Below are positions 1-8,573 of a stretch of DNA of 64,000 nt, in pieces. The DNA is taken from positions 1-64,000 of the forward strand of contig NZ_LMFV01000003.1 of NCBI RefSeq assembly GCF_001427285.1. The letters run 5' to 3'. The DNA comes from Mesorhizobium sp. Root552 (lineage in GTDB: Bacteria > Pseudomonadota > Alphaproteobacteria > Rhizobiales > Rhizobiaceae). Position 1 is the first letter of the stretch. Each line of letters begins with the position of its first letter. Under the pieces are notes generated by a model. It ran no database searches and was not told where the DNA came from. It saw only the letters and a list, made by a program, of their open reading frames with translations. Position numbers and translations under genes: made by a program.

Positions 1-120
1 CTGGGCGATGACCTGCTCGGTGGCAGGGTTCACAGTGTTGAAATAGCGGCCCGACAGGGGCTTCACGCGGCGACCGTCGATCAGCAGATCCTGCATCGCC
101 AATGCAGTCATGTCATTCAT
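1..120 (-). CDS. Aldehyde dehydrogenase, N-terminal 40 residues (cut by window edge)
   Basis: The minus strand opens with an ATG at 118-120, preceded by a good ribosome binding site (GGGAGG), and stays open to the window edge. The 40 residues include LLIDGRRVKPLSGRYF followed by NPATEQVIA. This is the usual N-terminal strand and 'NPATGEVIA' signature of NAD(P)+-dependent aldehyde dehydrogenases, which oxidise aldehydes to carboxylic acids. The catalytic Cys and Glu lie outside the window, so the substrate cannot be inferred. The gene is downstream of cysI on the same strand, but a terminator and about 220 bp separate them, so it is probably its own transcription unit. Confidence 0.8.
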   Translation of the reverse strand, partial: MNDMTALAMQDLLIDGRRVKPLSGRYFNTVNPATEQVIAQ

Positions 121-427
121 GTTCGGCCTCCCGAAATACGTCCAGCCCTGTTGGACAGGTTCCTCACGTATAGGGTCGGCCAGCGGGAACGGCCTGTAAA
201 TATGATATTTTATGCAAGTGTAATAGGCACCCGACGTGACAATGCTTTTGCATTTCGCGTGTTTGACCCAACGTGAACCGTCGGTTTGAGGCCAGCCAAT
301 GTCGTGTACATGACCAGCGATTGCCACGGAATGCGACGAAAAAGCCCACCGCCAGCGACGCTGGGCAGTGGGCCGATTTCCTGGTTTCCGGACCGCACGA
401 TACCGGGGTATTGGCAGCCTGATTGAG
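121..427. other. Intergenic region between cysI and the aldehyde dehydrogenase gene
   Basis: This 307-bp gap holds the cysI terminator (344-373) and, nearer the dehydrogenase, an AT-rich stretch around 185-235 that is the likely promoter region. Short open frames here lack a ribosome binding site and recognisable protein sequence. Nothing else could be supported. Confidence 0.5.
335..373 (-). terminator. Rho-independent terminator of cysJI
   Basis: Read on the minus strand, GCCCAC (373-368) pairs with GTGGGC (349-344) around an inner CCAGC/GCTGG stem, followed directly by TTTTTCGTC. It begins about 55 nt past the cysI stop codon and matches a classic intrinsic terminator. Confidence 0.75.
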
Positions 428-2155
428 TCAGTCGTTGAAGAAGCGGCCTTCCTTCACTTCCGCGACGTAGCCGGCGCGAATGGCGAAGTCGCCGAAATGC
501 TCGCCCGGCAGGCGCTCGCGGGCAAAATGCGCGATCACCTTCGAAAGCAGGTCGAGGATGGCTTTCTCGCCGACATTTTCGAGCGCCATCTTGTTGAGGC
601 GTTCACCATGGAAACCGCCGCCGAGATAAAGATTGTATTTGCCCGGCGCGCGGCCGGTCAGCGCGATCTCGGCAATATAAGGACGCGAACAGCCATTGGG
701 GCAGCCGGTCATGCGGATGGTGATCGGTTCGTCGATCAGGCCATGCTCGGCCAGGATCGCCTCGATCTTGGTGACGAGATCGGGCAGATAGCGCTCGCTC
801 TCCGCCATCGCCAGCCCGCAGGTCGGCAAGGCAACGCAGGCCATCGAATTGAGCCGCAGGCCACTGCCGGCCTGAAGCCCGTCGAGCTTGAACTCCTTCA
901 ACACCTTCTCAATCGCCGGCCGATCCTTCGGCGCAATGTCGGCAATGATCAGGTTCTGGTTCGGCGTGACGCGGAACATGCCCTTGTGGATGCGGGCCAC
1001 TGCACGCAGGCCATCAAGCAAGGCCCGTTCGGGGAAGTTGCTGACCCGGCCGTTCTGGATGAACAGCGTGCAATGCTCGCGGCCATCCTCGCCGGTGGTC
1101 CAGCCGATCGGGTCGCCATTGGAGGTGAAGCTGTAGGGGCGGGCGGGTTCAAGTGCAAAGCCGAGCCGGTTTTCGATTTCCGTCGCGATCCAGTCCAGCC
1201 CCTTGTCATCGACGGTATATTTGAAGCGCGCGCGGCCGCGATCCAGGCGGTCGCCATAGTCGCGCTGCACCGCCATCACCGCGTCGCAGGTTTCCAGAAC
1301 CTTGTCGGCGGGCACGAAGCCGATGACGCTGGCCAGCCGCGGGTAAGTCTGCGGCGCCTGGTCGGTGCGGCCCATGCCGCCGCCGATGGCAATGTTGAAA
1401 CCGACGAGCTTGCCGTTGTCGACAATGGCGATGAAGCCGAGATCCTGCGCATAGACATCGATATCGTTGATCGGCGGAACGACGAAGCCGATCTTGAATT
1501 TCCGCGGCATATAGGTCTTGCCGTAAAGCGGCTCTTCCGGCCCGCTCACCGGCGTGCGCTCCTCGCCGTACCAGATTTCCTTGTAGGCGCCGGTCTTGGG
1601 AATGGCGTGGTCGCTGGCCTTCTTGGCCAAGGCATGAACCTCAGCGTGCAGGGCCGAGAGCTGCGGATTGATCGAGGCCATGACGCCGCGCGAATCGTCG
1701 CCGCACGCCGCCTTGGTATCGAGTAGCACGTCGCGCAACCCTTGGATCAGCGAGCGCAGGTTCTGCTTGTGGATGTAGTGGAACTGGAAGGTCTGGCGCG
1801 TCGTCAGCCTGAGCGATTCGCCGCCATAGGCGCGGCCAAGCTCATCCAGCTTCAGCCATTGCGCTGGCGACAGCACGCCGCCCGGCAGCCGCACCCGCGC
1901 CATGAAACGGTAGGCCGGTTCCAGCTTCTGGCGGCGGCGCTCGTCGCGGATATCGCGGTCGTCCTGCTGGTAGATGCCGTGGAACTTCATCAGCTTGATG
2001 TCGTTGCCCGGCACCGCCGCCGTCAGCTCCGCGTCGAGGCCGGCGGCGATGGTGCCGCGCAACTGGTCGCTGTTTGCCTTCAGCGTCTCGTCCGGGCCCA
2101 AGCGGTCGAGCGGTTGAGAGACATCGCGGCTGCGGTCTTTTTCAAGCAGGGTCAT
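428..2155 (-). CDS. cysI: Sulfite reductase hemoprotein beta subunit CysI
   Basis: This 575-residue protein is the sirohaem/[4Fe-4S] subunit that reduces sulfite to sulfide with six electrons from CysJ in assimilatory sulfate reduction (cytoplasm). The cluster ligands are visible as C440 and C446 (CVALPTC) and C485 and C489 (CPNGC). Their spacing matches the four cysteines of E. coli CysI. Length is normal for the family (about 570). I chose the ATG at 2155 over an upstream TTG at 2167 because GAGG lies just 5' of it. It starts 8 nt after the cysJ stop, so the two are co-transcribed as cysJ-cysI. A ferredoxin-dependent sulfite reductase is less likely because the flavoprotein partner is adjacent. 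Confidence 0.95.
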   Translation of the reverse strand: MTLLEKDRSRDVSQPLDRLGPDETLKANSDQLRGTIAAGLDAELTAAVPGNDIKLMKFHGIYQQDDRDIRDERRRQKLEPAYRFMARVRLPGGVLSPAQWLKLDELGRAYGGESLRLTTRQTFQFHYIHKQNLRSLIQGLRDVLLDTKAACGDDSRGVMASINPQLSALHAEVHALAKKASDHAIPKTGAYKEIWYGEERTPVSGPEEPLYGKTYMPRKFKIGFVVPPINDIDVYAQDLGFIAIVDNGKLVGFNIAIGGGMGRTDQAPQTYPRLASVIGFVPADKVLETCDAVMAVQRDYGDRLDRGRARFKYTVDDKGLDWIATEIENRLGFALEPARPYSFTSNGDPIGWTTGEDGREHCTLFIQNGRVSNFPERALLDGLRAVARIHKGMFRVTPNQNLIIADIAPKDRPAIEKVLKEFKLDGLQAGSGLRLNSMACVALPTCGLAMAESERYLPDLVTKIEAILAEHGLIDEPITIRMTGCPNGCSRPYIAEIALTGRAPGKYNLYLGGGFHGERLNKMALENVGEKAILDLLSKVIAHFARERLPGEHFGDFAIRAGYVAEVKEGRFFND

Positions 2156-2163
2156 TACCGGCC

Positions 2164-4002
2164 TCAATAAACGTCGATCTGGTAGCGGTGGCTGCTCTTG
2201 AGCCCGGCGAGGTATTCGGCGGCGGCGGCCTTGCCGAGACCGCCCTGTTCACTCACGATCGACGCCAGCGTGGAATGCACGTCGGGTGCGAGCTTTGCCC
2301 CGTCGCCGCAGACATAGATGTGTGCGCCTTCCTCCAGCCATGCGTAGACATCGCGCGCCTGTTCAAGCAGCCGATGCTGGACATAGGTCTTTGCCGCGCC
2401 GTCGCGCGAGAAGGCGACGTTCATGCGGCTCAACACGCCGTCCTTGAGAAGCCCCTGCCATTCGGTCTGGTAGAGGAAGTCGCTATCGAAATTGCGCTCG
2501 CCGAAGAACAACCAGGATTTGCCCGACGCGCCCCGCGCCTCGCGCTCCTGCAAGAAGGCACGGTAGGGCGCAACGCCGGTACCGGCCCCAATCAGGATGA
2601 TCGGGGCGTCGTCCGCCGGCAGCCGGAAATGCGGATTGGCCTGGACGTAGACGGGCAGTTCCGTGTCCGGTTCCGCATGGTGCGAGAAATGACCGGAAGC
2701 GACCCCGAAGCGCGGCTCGCCGTTAAGTTCATAGCGCACGGTGCTCACCGTCAGATGCACTTCGTCCGGGGCCGCCGAAAGGCTCGACGCAATCGAATAG
2801 AGGCGCGGCTGCAGAGGGCGCAGTCCTGCGGCGAATGTCTGGGCATCAACGCCCGCGACGGGGTACCGCCGCACAATGTCAACGACATGATTCGAACGAA
2901 GGAAGGCGGCGCGGGCTTCGACTGCGGCTTCACCGCGCAGGGCCTTCAGTTCTTCCGCACCGCTCACCTCGGCCCAATGGTCGATGAAACGCGGCGTCGC
3001 GGCAGTGATTTCCAGCGTTGAAGACAACGCTTCACCCAGCGTTGTGGCTCGGTCCTTGATGGCGAGGGTGGCGTCGGCGGAAAGCGACAATGCGGCGAGA
3101 AGTGCATCGACCGCAGCAGGGTCATTACGCGGCATCACGCCCAGGGCATCGCCCGGTTCGAAGGTGAGGCCCGAGCCGGCCAGCGACAGTTCGATGTGGC
3201 GCGTCTCCTTGCTCGAGCCTTTGCCGGTCAGCGCAAGGTTGTCGATGATCGTTGCAGTGAACGGTGTGCGCTTGTCATAGGCGGGCGCTGTCGCGGAAGC
3301 CGGAGTGGCGAAAGCGGCTGCTCGATTCGACTGACTGGCCGGCGTGGCGTCCGGCTTGATTTTCTCTACCGCCGCCTTGACCCAGCCGTCCGCCGGATCG
3401 TCGTAGTCGACATCGCAATCGACGCGCTCGTGCAGGCGCGATGCGCCAAGTTCGGCCAGGCGGGCATCGAGCCGCTTGCCGGCACCGCAGAAATATTCGT
3501 AGGTCGAATCGCCCAGCGCCAGCACGGCGTAACGGACGCCTTCGAGGCGCGGTGCCTTGCGGCTTTCCACGAATTCGAAAAAGCCGACCGCCGATAGCGG
3601 CGGCTCGCCTTCGCCATGCGTGCTGGTGATGACCAGGATGTCCTGCTCGTCCTTCAGTTTGCGCGGCTTGTATTCGGCCATGTCGGCAAGCACCGGCTCG
3701 ACGCCTGCTTTGCGCGCGGCGTCGGCCAACAGCTTGGCAACGCCGGTGCTGTTTCCGGTTTCACTGCCGTAGAGGATGGTCAGCGTGCGGGTCGGGGCCG
3801 CGGCAGGCACCGCTGTCGTCGGCGCGTGGAGCGGGAAGGCCAGGTCGGAAGCGCCCGCGAAACCGCGCGCGCTATGTTCAATGCCGGCAAAATAGCCGCT
3901 GATCCAAAGCGCCTGGCCCGGATGCAGCGAAACCGCCAGCGTGCTCAGGCGTTCCCATTGCTCTGCCGTAAATCCCGGGCCGGGAAATTGAAGTGCCGTC
4001 AT
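2164..4002 (-). CDS. cysJ: Sulfite reductase flavoprotein alpha subunit CysJ
   Basis: This 612-residue diflavin reductase passes electrons from NADPH through FAD and FMN to CysI. The domain order is an N-terminal segment, a flavodoxin-like FMN domain (about 70-210, with [14 protein letters not shown] and THGEGEPP), an FAD domain (RLYSIASS near 395) and an NADPH domain ([16 protein letters not shown]). The C-terminus YQIDVY resembles the usual CysJ ending YxRDVY, with the aromatic terminus that stacks on FAD. The ATG at 4002 follows GGGAGGAACCGAG, a strong ribosome binding site. It is the first gene of the cysJI operon, and its promoter must lie in 4003-4500. Confidence 0.95.
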   Translation of the reverse strand: MTALQFPGPGFTAEQWERLSTLAVSLHPGQALWISGYFAGIEHSARGFAGASDLAFPLHAPTTAVPAAAPTRTLTILYGSETGNSTGVAKLLADAARKAGVEPVLADMAEYKPRKLKDEQDILVITSTHGEGEPPLSAVGFFEFVESRKAPRLEGVRYAVLALGDSTYEYFCGAGKRLDARLAELGASRLHERVDCDVDYDDPADGWVKAAVEKIKPDATPASQSNRAAAFATPASATAPAYDKRTPFTATIIDNLALTGKGSSKETRHIELSLAGSGLTFEPGDALGVMPRNDPAAVDALLAALSLSADATLAIKDRATTLGEALSSTLEITAATPRFIDHWAEVSGAEELKALRGEAAVEARAAFLRSNHVVDIVRRYPVAGVDAQTFAAGLRPLQPRLYSIASSLSAAPDEVHLTVSTVRYELNGEPRFGVASGHFSHHAEPDTELPVYVQANPHFRLPADDAPIILIGAGTGVAPYRAFLQEREARGASGKSWLFFGERNFDSDFLYQTEWQGLLKDGVLSRMNVAFSRDGAAKTYVQHRLLEQARDVYAWLEEGAHIYVCGDGAKLAPDVHSTLASIVSEQGGLGKAAAAEYLAGLKSSHRYQIDVY

Positions 4003-4671
4003 CTCGGTTCCTCCCTCGCCCGCGTGACAAAGCGATGCCCTGCCGCCGCACGGCGCGGCAGCTCGAACACATTGAAATCATGCGGTTTTGAAGTCTTTCG
4101 GCGGCAGAAATGACTCGGACCACGACGCCTGACAAACGAATGATATTGCTTCTACGGTGCAAGAAAATTGCAGTCAATTATTCTTGAAACGGGCGTTCTG
4201 CCGGGTGTCGGCCAGACGCATCAATCCTTCTAACAACAAGGGGCTGCTTGGATGAAATATGCGATCGGGCGGCTGAAATTTTTTTGCGCCGAAGCGCGGT
4301 TCCAGCCTCAAAATCAGGGTTGAAGGCTATCGACTGGGCGATTTTTGGCAAATTTGCCTTGTGCCGCAGGCTTCGTATGGCTTCCCGGAAGCGATCGCTA
4401 CCGCGCTGCCATACCCGTCAGGTGACCGGCAAAGCAGGCAAGTCGGCGTGATTTCGCGATTTCCGACGTTCACTTATCTCCCCGCAGCAAGACAACGAAA
4501 AGCCTCCGCCCGGCAGCAAAAAGGAGCATTGCAGGGACGACCACCCACGTCCTGCACGCTCACTTCCGCTACCGGGCGGAGGACCTGCGCGGCAAAAGCC
4601 ACGCTGACCTCACCCAGGACGATTCCGGGAAACCAGTTTCGCGTTTCCCGGAACCGCCCGAAGGCTATGGA
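4003..4671. other. Intergenic region upstream of cysJ
   Basis: A 669-bp stretch with no convincing gene. The part nearer the di-haem gene holds a large nested inverted repeat (4503-4582). The part nearer cysJ is AT-rich (about 4140-4290, including a seven-T run) and probably holds the cysJ promoter. Short open frames at 4248-4451 and 4361-4747 lack ribosome binding sites and recognisable sequence. I could not identify a specific regulator site. Confidence 0.5.
4496..4582 (-). terminator. Nested inverted repeat / terminator after the di-haem cytochrome gene
   Basis: CCTCCGCCCGG at 4503-4513 is the exact reverse complement of CCGGGCGGAGG at 4572-4582. The 58-nt loop contains a second, bulged stem (TGCAGGGAC and GTCCTGCA). 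On the minus strand the outer 3' arm is followed by CTTTTCGTT. It starts about 90 nt beyond the stop of the di-haem gene, so an intrinsic terminator with an unusually large structured loop is the simplest reading. Confidence 0.5.
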
Positions 4672-5988
4672 TCAGATACCTTTCAGGTATTCGACCAGGT
4701 CGGACTTGTTGCGCTGGCTGAGGTTCAGGCTGAACTGCTTGTCGTAGTGATTGACCACGTCGAGCAGGGAGGCGAAGCGGCCGTCATGGTAGAAGCCGCC
4801 CTTCTGGTGCGACCACAACCCTGCCAGCGGGGCCGTGCGGTACATATGCGTCGGAGAACGATCAGCCTGGAAGCTGTCGACGCCCATCTCTTCAGGCGTG
4901 TGCATATTGTAGCCCGGTTCGGTGAACAGCGGCGGCACGTGGCAGGTCGAGCACTTGCCGGCGCCCGAGAACACGGCCTCGCCGCGCTTGAAGGCGGCCT
5001 TGTCAAACGTTCCGGCCGGAGCCTTCGGTGCGGGCAGCGACAACTGGTAGAAATGAAGCGCCGCCAGCTTGCCCGTGGCATCGTCCGGCGAGTGGCGCGT
5101 ATTGCCGGAACCCGACTTGGAGGCCACCGGATACTGCTTCTTGTCGTCAAAGCGATGGTCGACGAACGTTGCCATGCCGTGCATTTCGGTGCCGGCGACA
5201 TAGGCGTTCCAATAGGTCACCGAGCCGGCGCCGGTCGATGTCGCAAGGTTGAAGCCGGCAAGGCCGAAGGCCGGCGGAATCATCGTCGCGGCAGCCTTGC
5301 CGTCGGGACGTAGCGCCTTGCCGTCCTTGTCGAGATAGGCGTCGTAGCGACCGGGGCCCCAGCTTGCCAACACCTTCTTGACCGTGTCGGCATCGACGCC
5401 GAGCAGGTCGGTGAAGGGCTTCAGGTTGGGCGCCAGCGAGACGATCGCGCCGACATTGAGGTCACGGTTGGCCCAGCCGTCGAGACGCTTGCCGATACCG
5501 GGCGCGAATGAATCGTCAACCGTCGAATGGCACAGCGAGCACTGGATGCCCATCGACTTGACGCTGCCATCCTTGTTCAGGAAAGCCTTGACACCAACGA
5601 CCGCGTTCAGCTTCAGCAAAGCGAGCGTCGTTGCCGGATCGTCGAGATTGACCTTGCCAGCCGCGATCTTCCTCTTGAGAGCCTTTGGCAGCGCATCGGC
5701 ATCGACCTTCAGGCCGACTGCCAGTGCCGTTTTTGGCGACACGCCGGGACCGACGCCACCGTTCTTTTCGCCGGCCACCGCCTTGTGCAGTTGTAGCGCA
5801 TCGCCCCAGAAGGCCTCGCTGCCGAACGTGTCGTAGCGAAAGGTTTTCTTGCCTTGGTCAAGCATGGTACGTGCGTACTTGCCAGCCGCTGCGTCGTATC
5901 CGTCGACCTTGGCCGCAGTCGTCGCCCCGATGGCCACAACCATCCCAAGCGAAGCCGCCGTTCCTATCAGCAGAGCTTTCCGTTTCAT
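4672..5988 (-). CDS. Exported di-haem c-type cytochrome, cytochrome c peroxidase/MauG-like
   Basis: The 438-residue product starts with a signal peptide (MKRKALLIG followed by a hydrophobic stretch) and carries two haem c motifs, CSLCH (150-154) and CSTCH (346-350). It ends with the family block YRTAPLAGLWSHQKGGFYHDGRF. This layout is seen in di-haem peroxidases and MauG-like oxidases of the periplasm. The first motif lies unusually deep in the chain (residue 150 against about 50 in classical peroxidases), leaving a long N-terminal region, so the substrate is uncertain. The ATG at 5988 is preceded by GAGGGTGTC and is preferred over an upstream ATG at 6003. It lies downstream of a Crp/Fnr gene and near a cupredoxin, a plausible electron donor. 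Confidence 0.85.
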   Translation of the reverse strand: MKRKALLIGTAASLGMVVAIGATTAAKVDGYDAAAGKYARTMLDQGKKTFRYDTFGSEAFWGDALQLHKAVAGEKNGGVGPGVSPKTALAVGLKVDADALPKALKRKIAAGKVNLDDPATTLALLKLNAVVGVKAFLNKDGSVKSMGIQCSLCHSTVDDSFAPGIGKRLDGWANRDLNVGAIVSLAPNLKPFTDLLGVDADTVKKVLASWGPGRYDAYLDKDGKALRPDGKAAATMIPPAFGLAGFNLATSTGAGSVTYWNAYVAGTEMHGMATFVDHRFDDKKQYPVASKSGSGNTRHSPDDATGKLAALHFYQLSLPAPKAPAGTFDKAAFKRGEAVFSGAGKCSTCHVPPLFTEPGYNMHTPEEMGVDSFQADRSPTHMYRTAPLAGLWSHQKGGFYHDGRFASLLDVVNHYDKQFSLNLSQRNKSDLVEYLKGI

Positions 5989-6199
5989 GACACCCTCAGA
6001 CATTCGAGTTCGTTGCCGTTACAGCGCCGCGCGTCTGGCTGGACGCGCAAAGGTCGCTGCAGATCTTTCAGTCGGCGCTCGATCCTTTCCGAAAGTCGAT
6101 TTCGGTTCGGGTCATGCGCTGGAATCCAGCCGCATCCAGAATTTCAAAGGACACGCCAAATTCTAACGGGGATGGTTGCTTAGAGCGGAAGCATTGTCA

Positions 6200-6213
6200 G
6201 TTACCTTCGTAAC
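6200..6213. promoter_or_regulatory. Candidate Crp/Fnr-type operator upstream of the di-haem gene
   Basis: GTTAC-CTTC-GTAAC is a dyad of two 5-bp arms around 4 bp, the geometry of Fnr/Dnr-type sites. It lies between the regulator's stop codon and the di-haem gene, about 210 bp upstream of that gene's ATG. The function is inferred from shape and position only. Confidence 0.3.
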
Positions 6214-6225
6214 AACCTGAATTTA

Positions 6226-6990
6226 TTATTCGAATGAGATATCCGACATGGCTTCCAGTTTGTTCTTGTCGACCATGAGGACACCGCGCGTCGTGTACTG
6301 GACTACGCCGTTTCTTCTGAGACTATTCAAGGCAGTGGATATTCTTTCACGTCGCGCAACGACCATCTGCGCGATCTCTTCCTGCGTAAGGTAGATCGGT
6401 ATCTCGACCATCTCGCCGGACTGCCGGCCGACCTTGCGGGCGAGAACCGACAGCACGTTGGCCAGCCGCCGCACCGTGCCGTCGGCGGCAAGGGTGTTGA
6501 TCTGGCTGTAGGCGTCCTTGAGGGTGCGGCTGAAGATATCGATCATAGCCGTCATCATCGCCGGCTTTGCCGCCAGCAACTGCCTGATCTCGTGCAACGG
6601 CACCGCGACCACCTCGACCTTTTCCAGCGCGACAGCCCAATCCGGGCGCTCGGTCTCGGTCAGGCAAAGCTCACCGACGACGTCGCCCTGGCAGCGCAGG
6701 TCGTAGATGACGTCGCTGCCGCTCGATGTGGTGGCGCCCACCTTCACGAAGCCGCTCTTGATGAAGAAGAACAAGCGATCACGGTCGCCGACATTGTAGA
6801 TCACGTCGTTCTTGCGGAAGGAGGTCAGCCGCCGGCTGGACAGAAATTCGGCGCAGTTGCCATGGCCGAACGCCGAACACAGGGCGTTCGAAATGGTTGC
6901 CTGGCGTCCCATCGCCATCTCAGCGGCCAGGCGGTCGCCGCGCTTGTTGATGAGTTCGGAAGATACGGCTTCGCACACGGCAAGTGTCAT
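6226..6990 (-). CDS. Crp/Fnr family transcriptional regulator
   Basis: This 254-residue protein has an N-terminal cyclic-nucleotide-binding-like beta-roll (about 50-160; RKNDVIYNVGDRDRLFFFIKSG) and a C-terminal winged helix (about 185-245). The recognition helix contains TQEEIAQMVVARRERIS and then LRRNGVV. It has several cysteines (6, 38, 46 and others), but not in the Fnr CX2CX5C pattern, so an oxygen-sensing cluster of the Fnr type is not indicated. The residues normally contacting cAMP are not obvious either. I chose the ATG at 6990, with GGGGTG upstream, over an earlier start at 7038. It is followed by the di-haem cytochrome gene, and the operator-like dyad at 6200-6213 makes that gene a likely target. 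Confidence 0.85.
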   Translation of the reverse strand: MTLAVCEAVSSELINKRGDRLAAEMAMGRQATISNALCSAFGHGNCAEFLSSRRLTSFRKNDVIYNVGDRDRLFFFIKSGFVKVGATTSSGSDVIYDLRCQGDVVGELCLTETERPDWAVALEKVEVVAVPLHEIRQLLAAKPAMMTAMIDIFSRTLKDAYSQINTLAADGTVRRLANVLSVLARKVGRQSGEMVEIPIYLTQEEIAQMVVARRERISTALNSLRRNGVVQYTTRGVLMVDKNKLEAMSDISFE

Positions 6991-7024
6991 GAGGCACCCC
7001 GGATAGAGTTGCTGGACTTTTTTT

Positions 7025-7038
7025 GTGTACCGCCACAC
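7025..7038. promoter_or_regulatory. Possible Crp-like site upstream of the Crp/Fnr gene
   Basis: GTGT-N6-ACAC lies about 35 nt upstream of the regulator's start codon, the position expected for autoregulation. The arms are short and only resemble TGTGA-N6-TCACA, so this is weak. Confidence 0.2.
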
Positions 7039-7061
7039 GATCGCTCAAGGCCGAAGCCGGA

Positions 7062-7111
7062 CAGGCTGGTGCGCCGTGAAGGGAACGGCGCACCGATGGA
7101 AAGCCAGCCTG
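7062..7111. other. Long stem-loop between the cupredoxin and Crp/Fnr genes
   Basis: CAGGCTGG (7062-7069) pairs with CCAGCCTG (7104-7111). Inside it GGTGCGCCGT (7068-7077) pairs perfectly with ACGGCGCACC (7085-7094) around the loop GAAGGGA. The fold lacks a U-tract on either strand, so it may be a processed or attenuating 3'/5' structure rather than a simple terminator. Confidence 0.45.
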
Positions 7112-7264
7112 CGGCGGCTGTCGGAGGCTTTCCTTGCCTGCCGCGCGTCACAAGCCGACGCGTGGCTCCTGCATGCCTTCCCCGCAGTCCGTCGTGGCTA
7201 CAGGGAAGGCGGGTCTGTCATCCGACGGCAGGCCTGCAACAGCGCAGGCAACCCGGAGCCGCCA

Positions 7265-7579
7265 CTACTTGGCGGATACGATGATGCGGCCCTTCATGTT
7301 GGGGTGGAAGCGGCAGTAGTAGTCGATGGTGCCCGCCTCCGTCACAACGTAAGTTCCCGATTTCTTCGGCGGCAGCATGACTTCCCAGCCACCCTTTACC
7401 GTCGCGGTGTGCGCAAACGGATCGTTATTGACCCATTCGATGGTGTCACCGACCTTCGCCTGGACGTCGATCGGGTTGTAAACGAGCTTGTTGATCTGCA
7501 CCTGGATGGTTTCGGCCTGCGCCGCAGCGCCGAAGAGGCCAAACGCCAACGTTGCCGCGATGAAAATGGACTGTCTCAA
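7265..7579 (-). CDS. Small periplasmic cupredoxin (amicyanin/plastocyanin-like)
   Basis: A 104-residue blue-copper protein with a signal peptide ending at AAAQA (about 1-22). The type 1 copper ligands are visible: H57 (in DPFAHT), then C89, H92 and M95 in CRFHPNM. The short C-X2-H-X2-M loop is the amicyanin arrangement. It should carry one electron between periplasmic redox partners, and the nearby di-haem cytochrome is a candidate. It lies 123 bp downstream of the ECF sigma gene on the same strand and has its own ECF-type promoter motif at 7647-7674, the same motif as upstream of the sigma gene. This makes it a likely direct target of that sigma factor. Confidence 0.9.
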   Translation of the reverse strand: MRQSIFIAATLAFGLFGAAAQAETIQVQINKLVYNPIDVQAKVGDTIEWVNNDPFAHTATVKGGWEVMLPPKKSGTYVVTEAGTIDYYCRFHPNMKGRIIVSAK

Positions 7580-7646
7580 TTTGCTGATTCCTAGCTTGTA
7601 CCGGCGCAGTTCCGAGCGCTACGCCCGACCTGTCATCCGTTACTCA

Positions 7647-7674
7647 TTGGATACGCGGTACTCAGAAACGTTCC
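7647..7674 (-). promoter_or_regulatory. ECF-type promoter of the cupredoxin gene
   Basis: On the minus strand GGAACG (7674-7669) and ATCCAA (7652-7647) are separated by exactly 16 bp, and the spacer starts TTTCT. The -10 end is 67 nt upstream of the cupredoxin ATG. The same two boxes with the same spacing occur upstream of three other genes in the window. Confidence 0.7.
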
Positions 7675-7702
7675 CGGAAATCGCACGGCACGACCCGTCG
7701 GG

Positions 7703-8395
7703 TCATTCCGACAGGCCGAGGCGGCCAAGCACGGCGACGGTCAGGCGTTCGCAGCGCCGGCCCGCAAACGGGAAGGCATCGAGCAGGACGGGGCCGATCT
7801 GCGCATCGAGTTCCTTGCGCACAAGCTGCCGGGCGCGATGGAGCCGGGTCTTCACAGTCTCCGGCTTGACACCCAACAGTTCGGACGTCTCGTCGATGTT
7901 GAGCCCTTCGATGACGCGAGCGACGAACACAGTGCGGTAGACATCCGGCAAATTATCGGTTGCACGTTCGACGAGATTGAGGATTTGCCGTTGCGCCATG
8001 GTCCGTTCCGGATCGTCATTGCTGATATTGACTGGAAACTGAATGATGGTGGCTTCGGGCTGCCGGCTCGATTCCGGCACTTCGACCGAACGCCGTTTCT
8101 TGCGCATACGCCCAAGCGCCTCGTTGATGACGATGCGCGACAGCCATGTGGCAAGCGAGGAGTCGCCCCTGAAGCCATCGAGGTGCGAGAACGCGCGAAC
8201 ATAGCCCTCCTGGACAATATCCTCGGCTTCGCTGTCGTTGCGCACGATGCCTCGCGCCAGCCGGTAGAGCCGCTGGTTGTGCGTCTTCATGATTATGCGG
8301 AAGGCTGCCGCGTCCCGGGCGCGGGCCCGTTCCACGAGTTCAACGTCGCTCAGGCCGTCCGTGCTTCGCGCAAGGGGCTTGCCAACAGGTGCCAT
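7703..8395 (-). CDS. ECF RNA polymerase sigma factor (paralogue 1)
   Basis: A 230-residue sigma-70 family factor with region 2 (about 20-90: RLYRLARGIVRNDSEAEDIV, then FRGDSSLATWLSRIVIN) and region 4 (about 140-200: LPDVYRTVFVARVIEG, then GVKPETVKTRLHRARQ). Beyond sigma4 there is an extension of about 30 residues with DAFPFAGRRC. It is shared with the paralogue at 63239-63949. I chose the ATG at 8395 for its GGAGG site; upstream codons lack one. No anti-sigma gene is adjacent. The shared promoter motif sits 22 nt from the start codon, pointing to autoregulation. Likely targets are the cupredoxin gene and the divergent Rieske-FAD reductase gene. Confidence 0.92.
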   Translation of the reverse strand: MAPVGKPLARSTDGLSDVELVERARARDAAAFRIIMKTHNQRLYRLARGIVRNDSEAEDIVQEGYVRAFSHLDGFRGDSSLATWLSRIVINEALGRMRKKRRSVEVPESSRQPEATIIQFPVNISNDDPERTMAQRQILNLVERATDNLPDVYRTVFVARVIEGLNIDETSELLGVKPETVKTRLHRARQLVRKELDAQIGPVLLDAFPFAGRRCERLTVAVLGRLGLSE

Positions 8396-8417
8396 GGTTT
8401 CCTCCACGTTTTGGCAA

Positions 8418-8445
8418 TTAGATGGCGCGGCCGAAAAAAGGTTCC
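8418..8445 (-). promoter_or_regulatory. ECF-type promoter of sigma gene 1
   Basis: On the minus strand GGAACC (8445-8440), 16 bp starting with six T, then ATCTAA (8423-8418). The boxes end 22 nt before the sigma ATG, leaving a very short leader that still holds the GGAGG site. The identical arrangement (22 nt) precedes the second sigma gene. Confidence 0.7.
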
Positions 8446-8491
8446 CGTCATTGCGCGCCAGCAAATTCGGTGCCGGAAAAGGCTTCGCCGG

Positions 8492-8519
8492 GGAACCTTT
8501 TTGGCGTTAAATCATCCAA
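8492..8519 (+). promoter_or_regulatory. ECF-type promoter of the Rieske-FAD reductase gene
   Basis: GGAACC (8492-8497), a 16-bp spacer starting TTTTT, then ATCCAA (8514-8519), 54 nt upstream of the ATG at 8574. It faces away from the sigma gene 1 promoter, so the two motifs form a divergent pair 46 bp apart. Confidence 0.7.
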
Positions 8520-8573
8520 GCTCCCAGAACGTGCTCGCCTGATGAGCGCCCGTTTTTAAGAGGAAGCGCAACG

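Noticed and set aside
368..3021. Long plus-strand open frames opposite cysI and cysJ
   Set aside because: Antisense shadows of well-identified genes; no promoter, ribosome binding site or domain.
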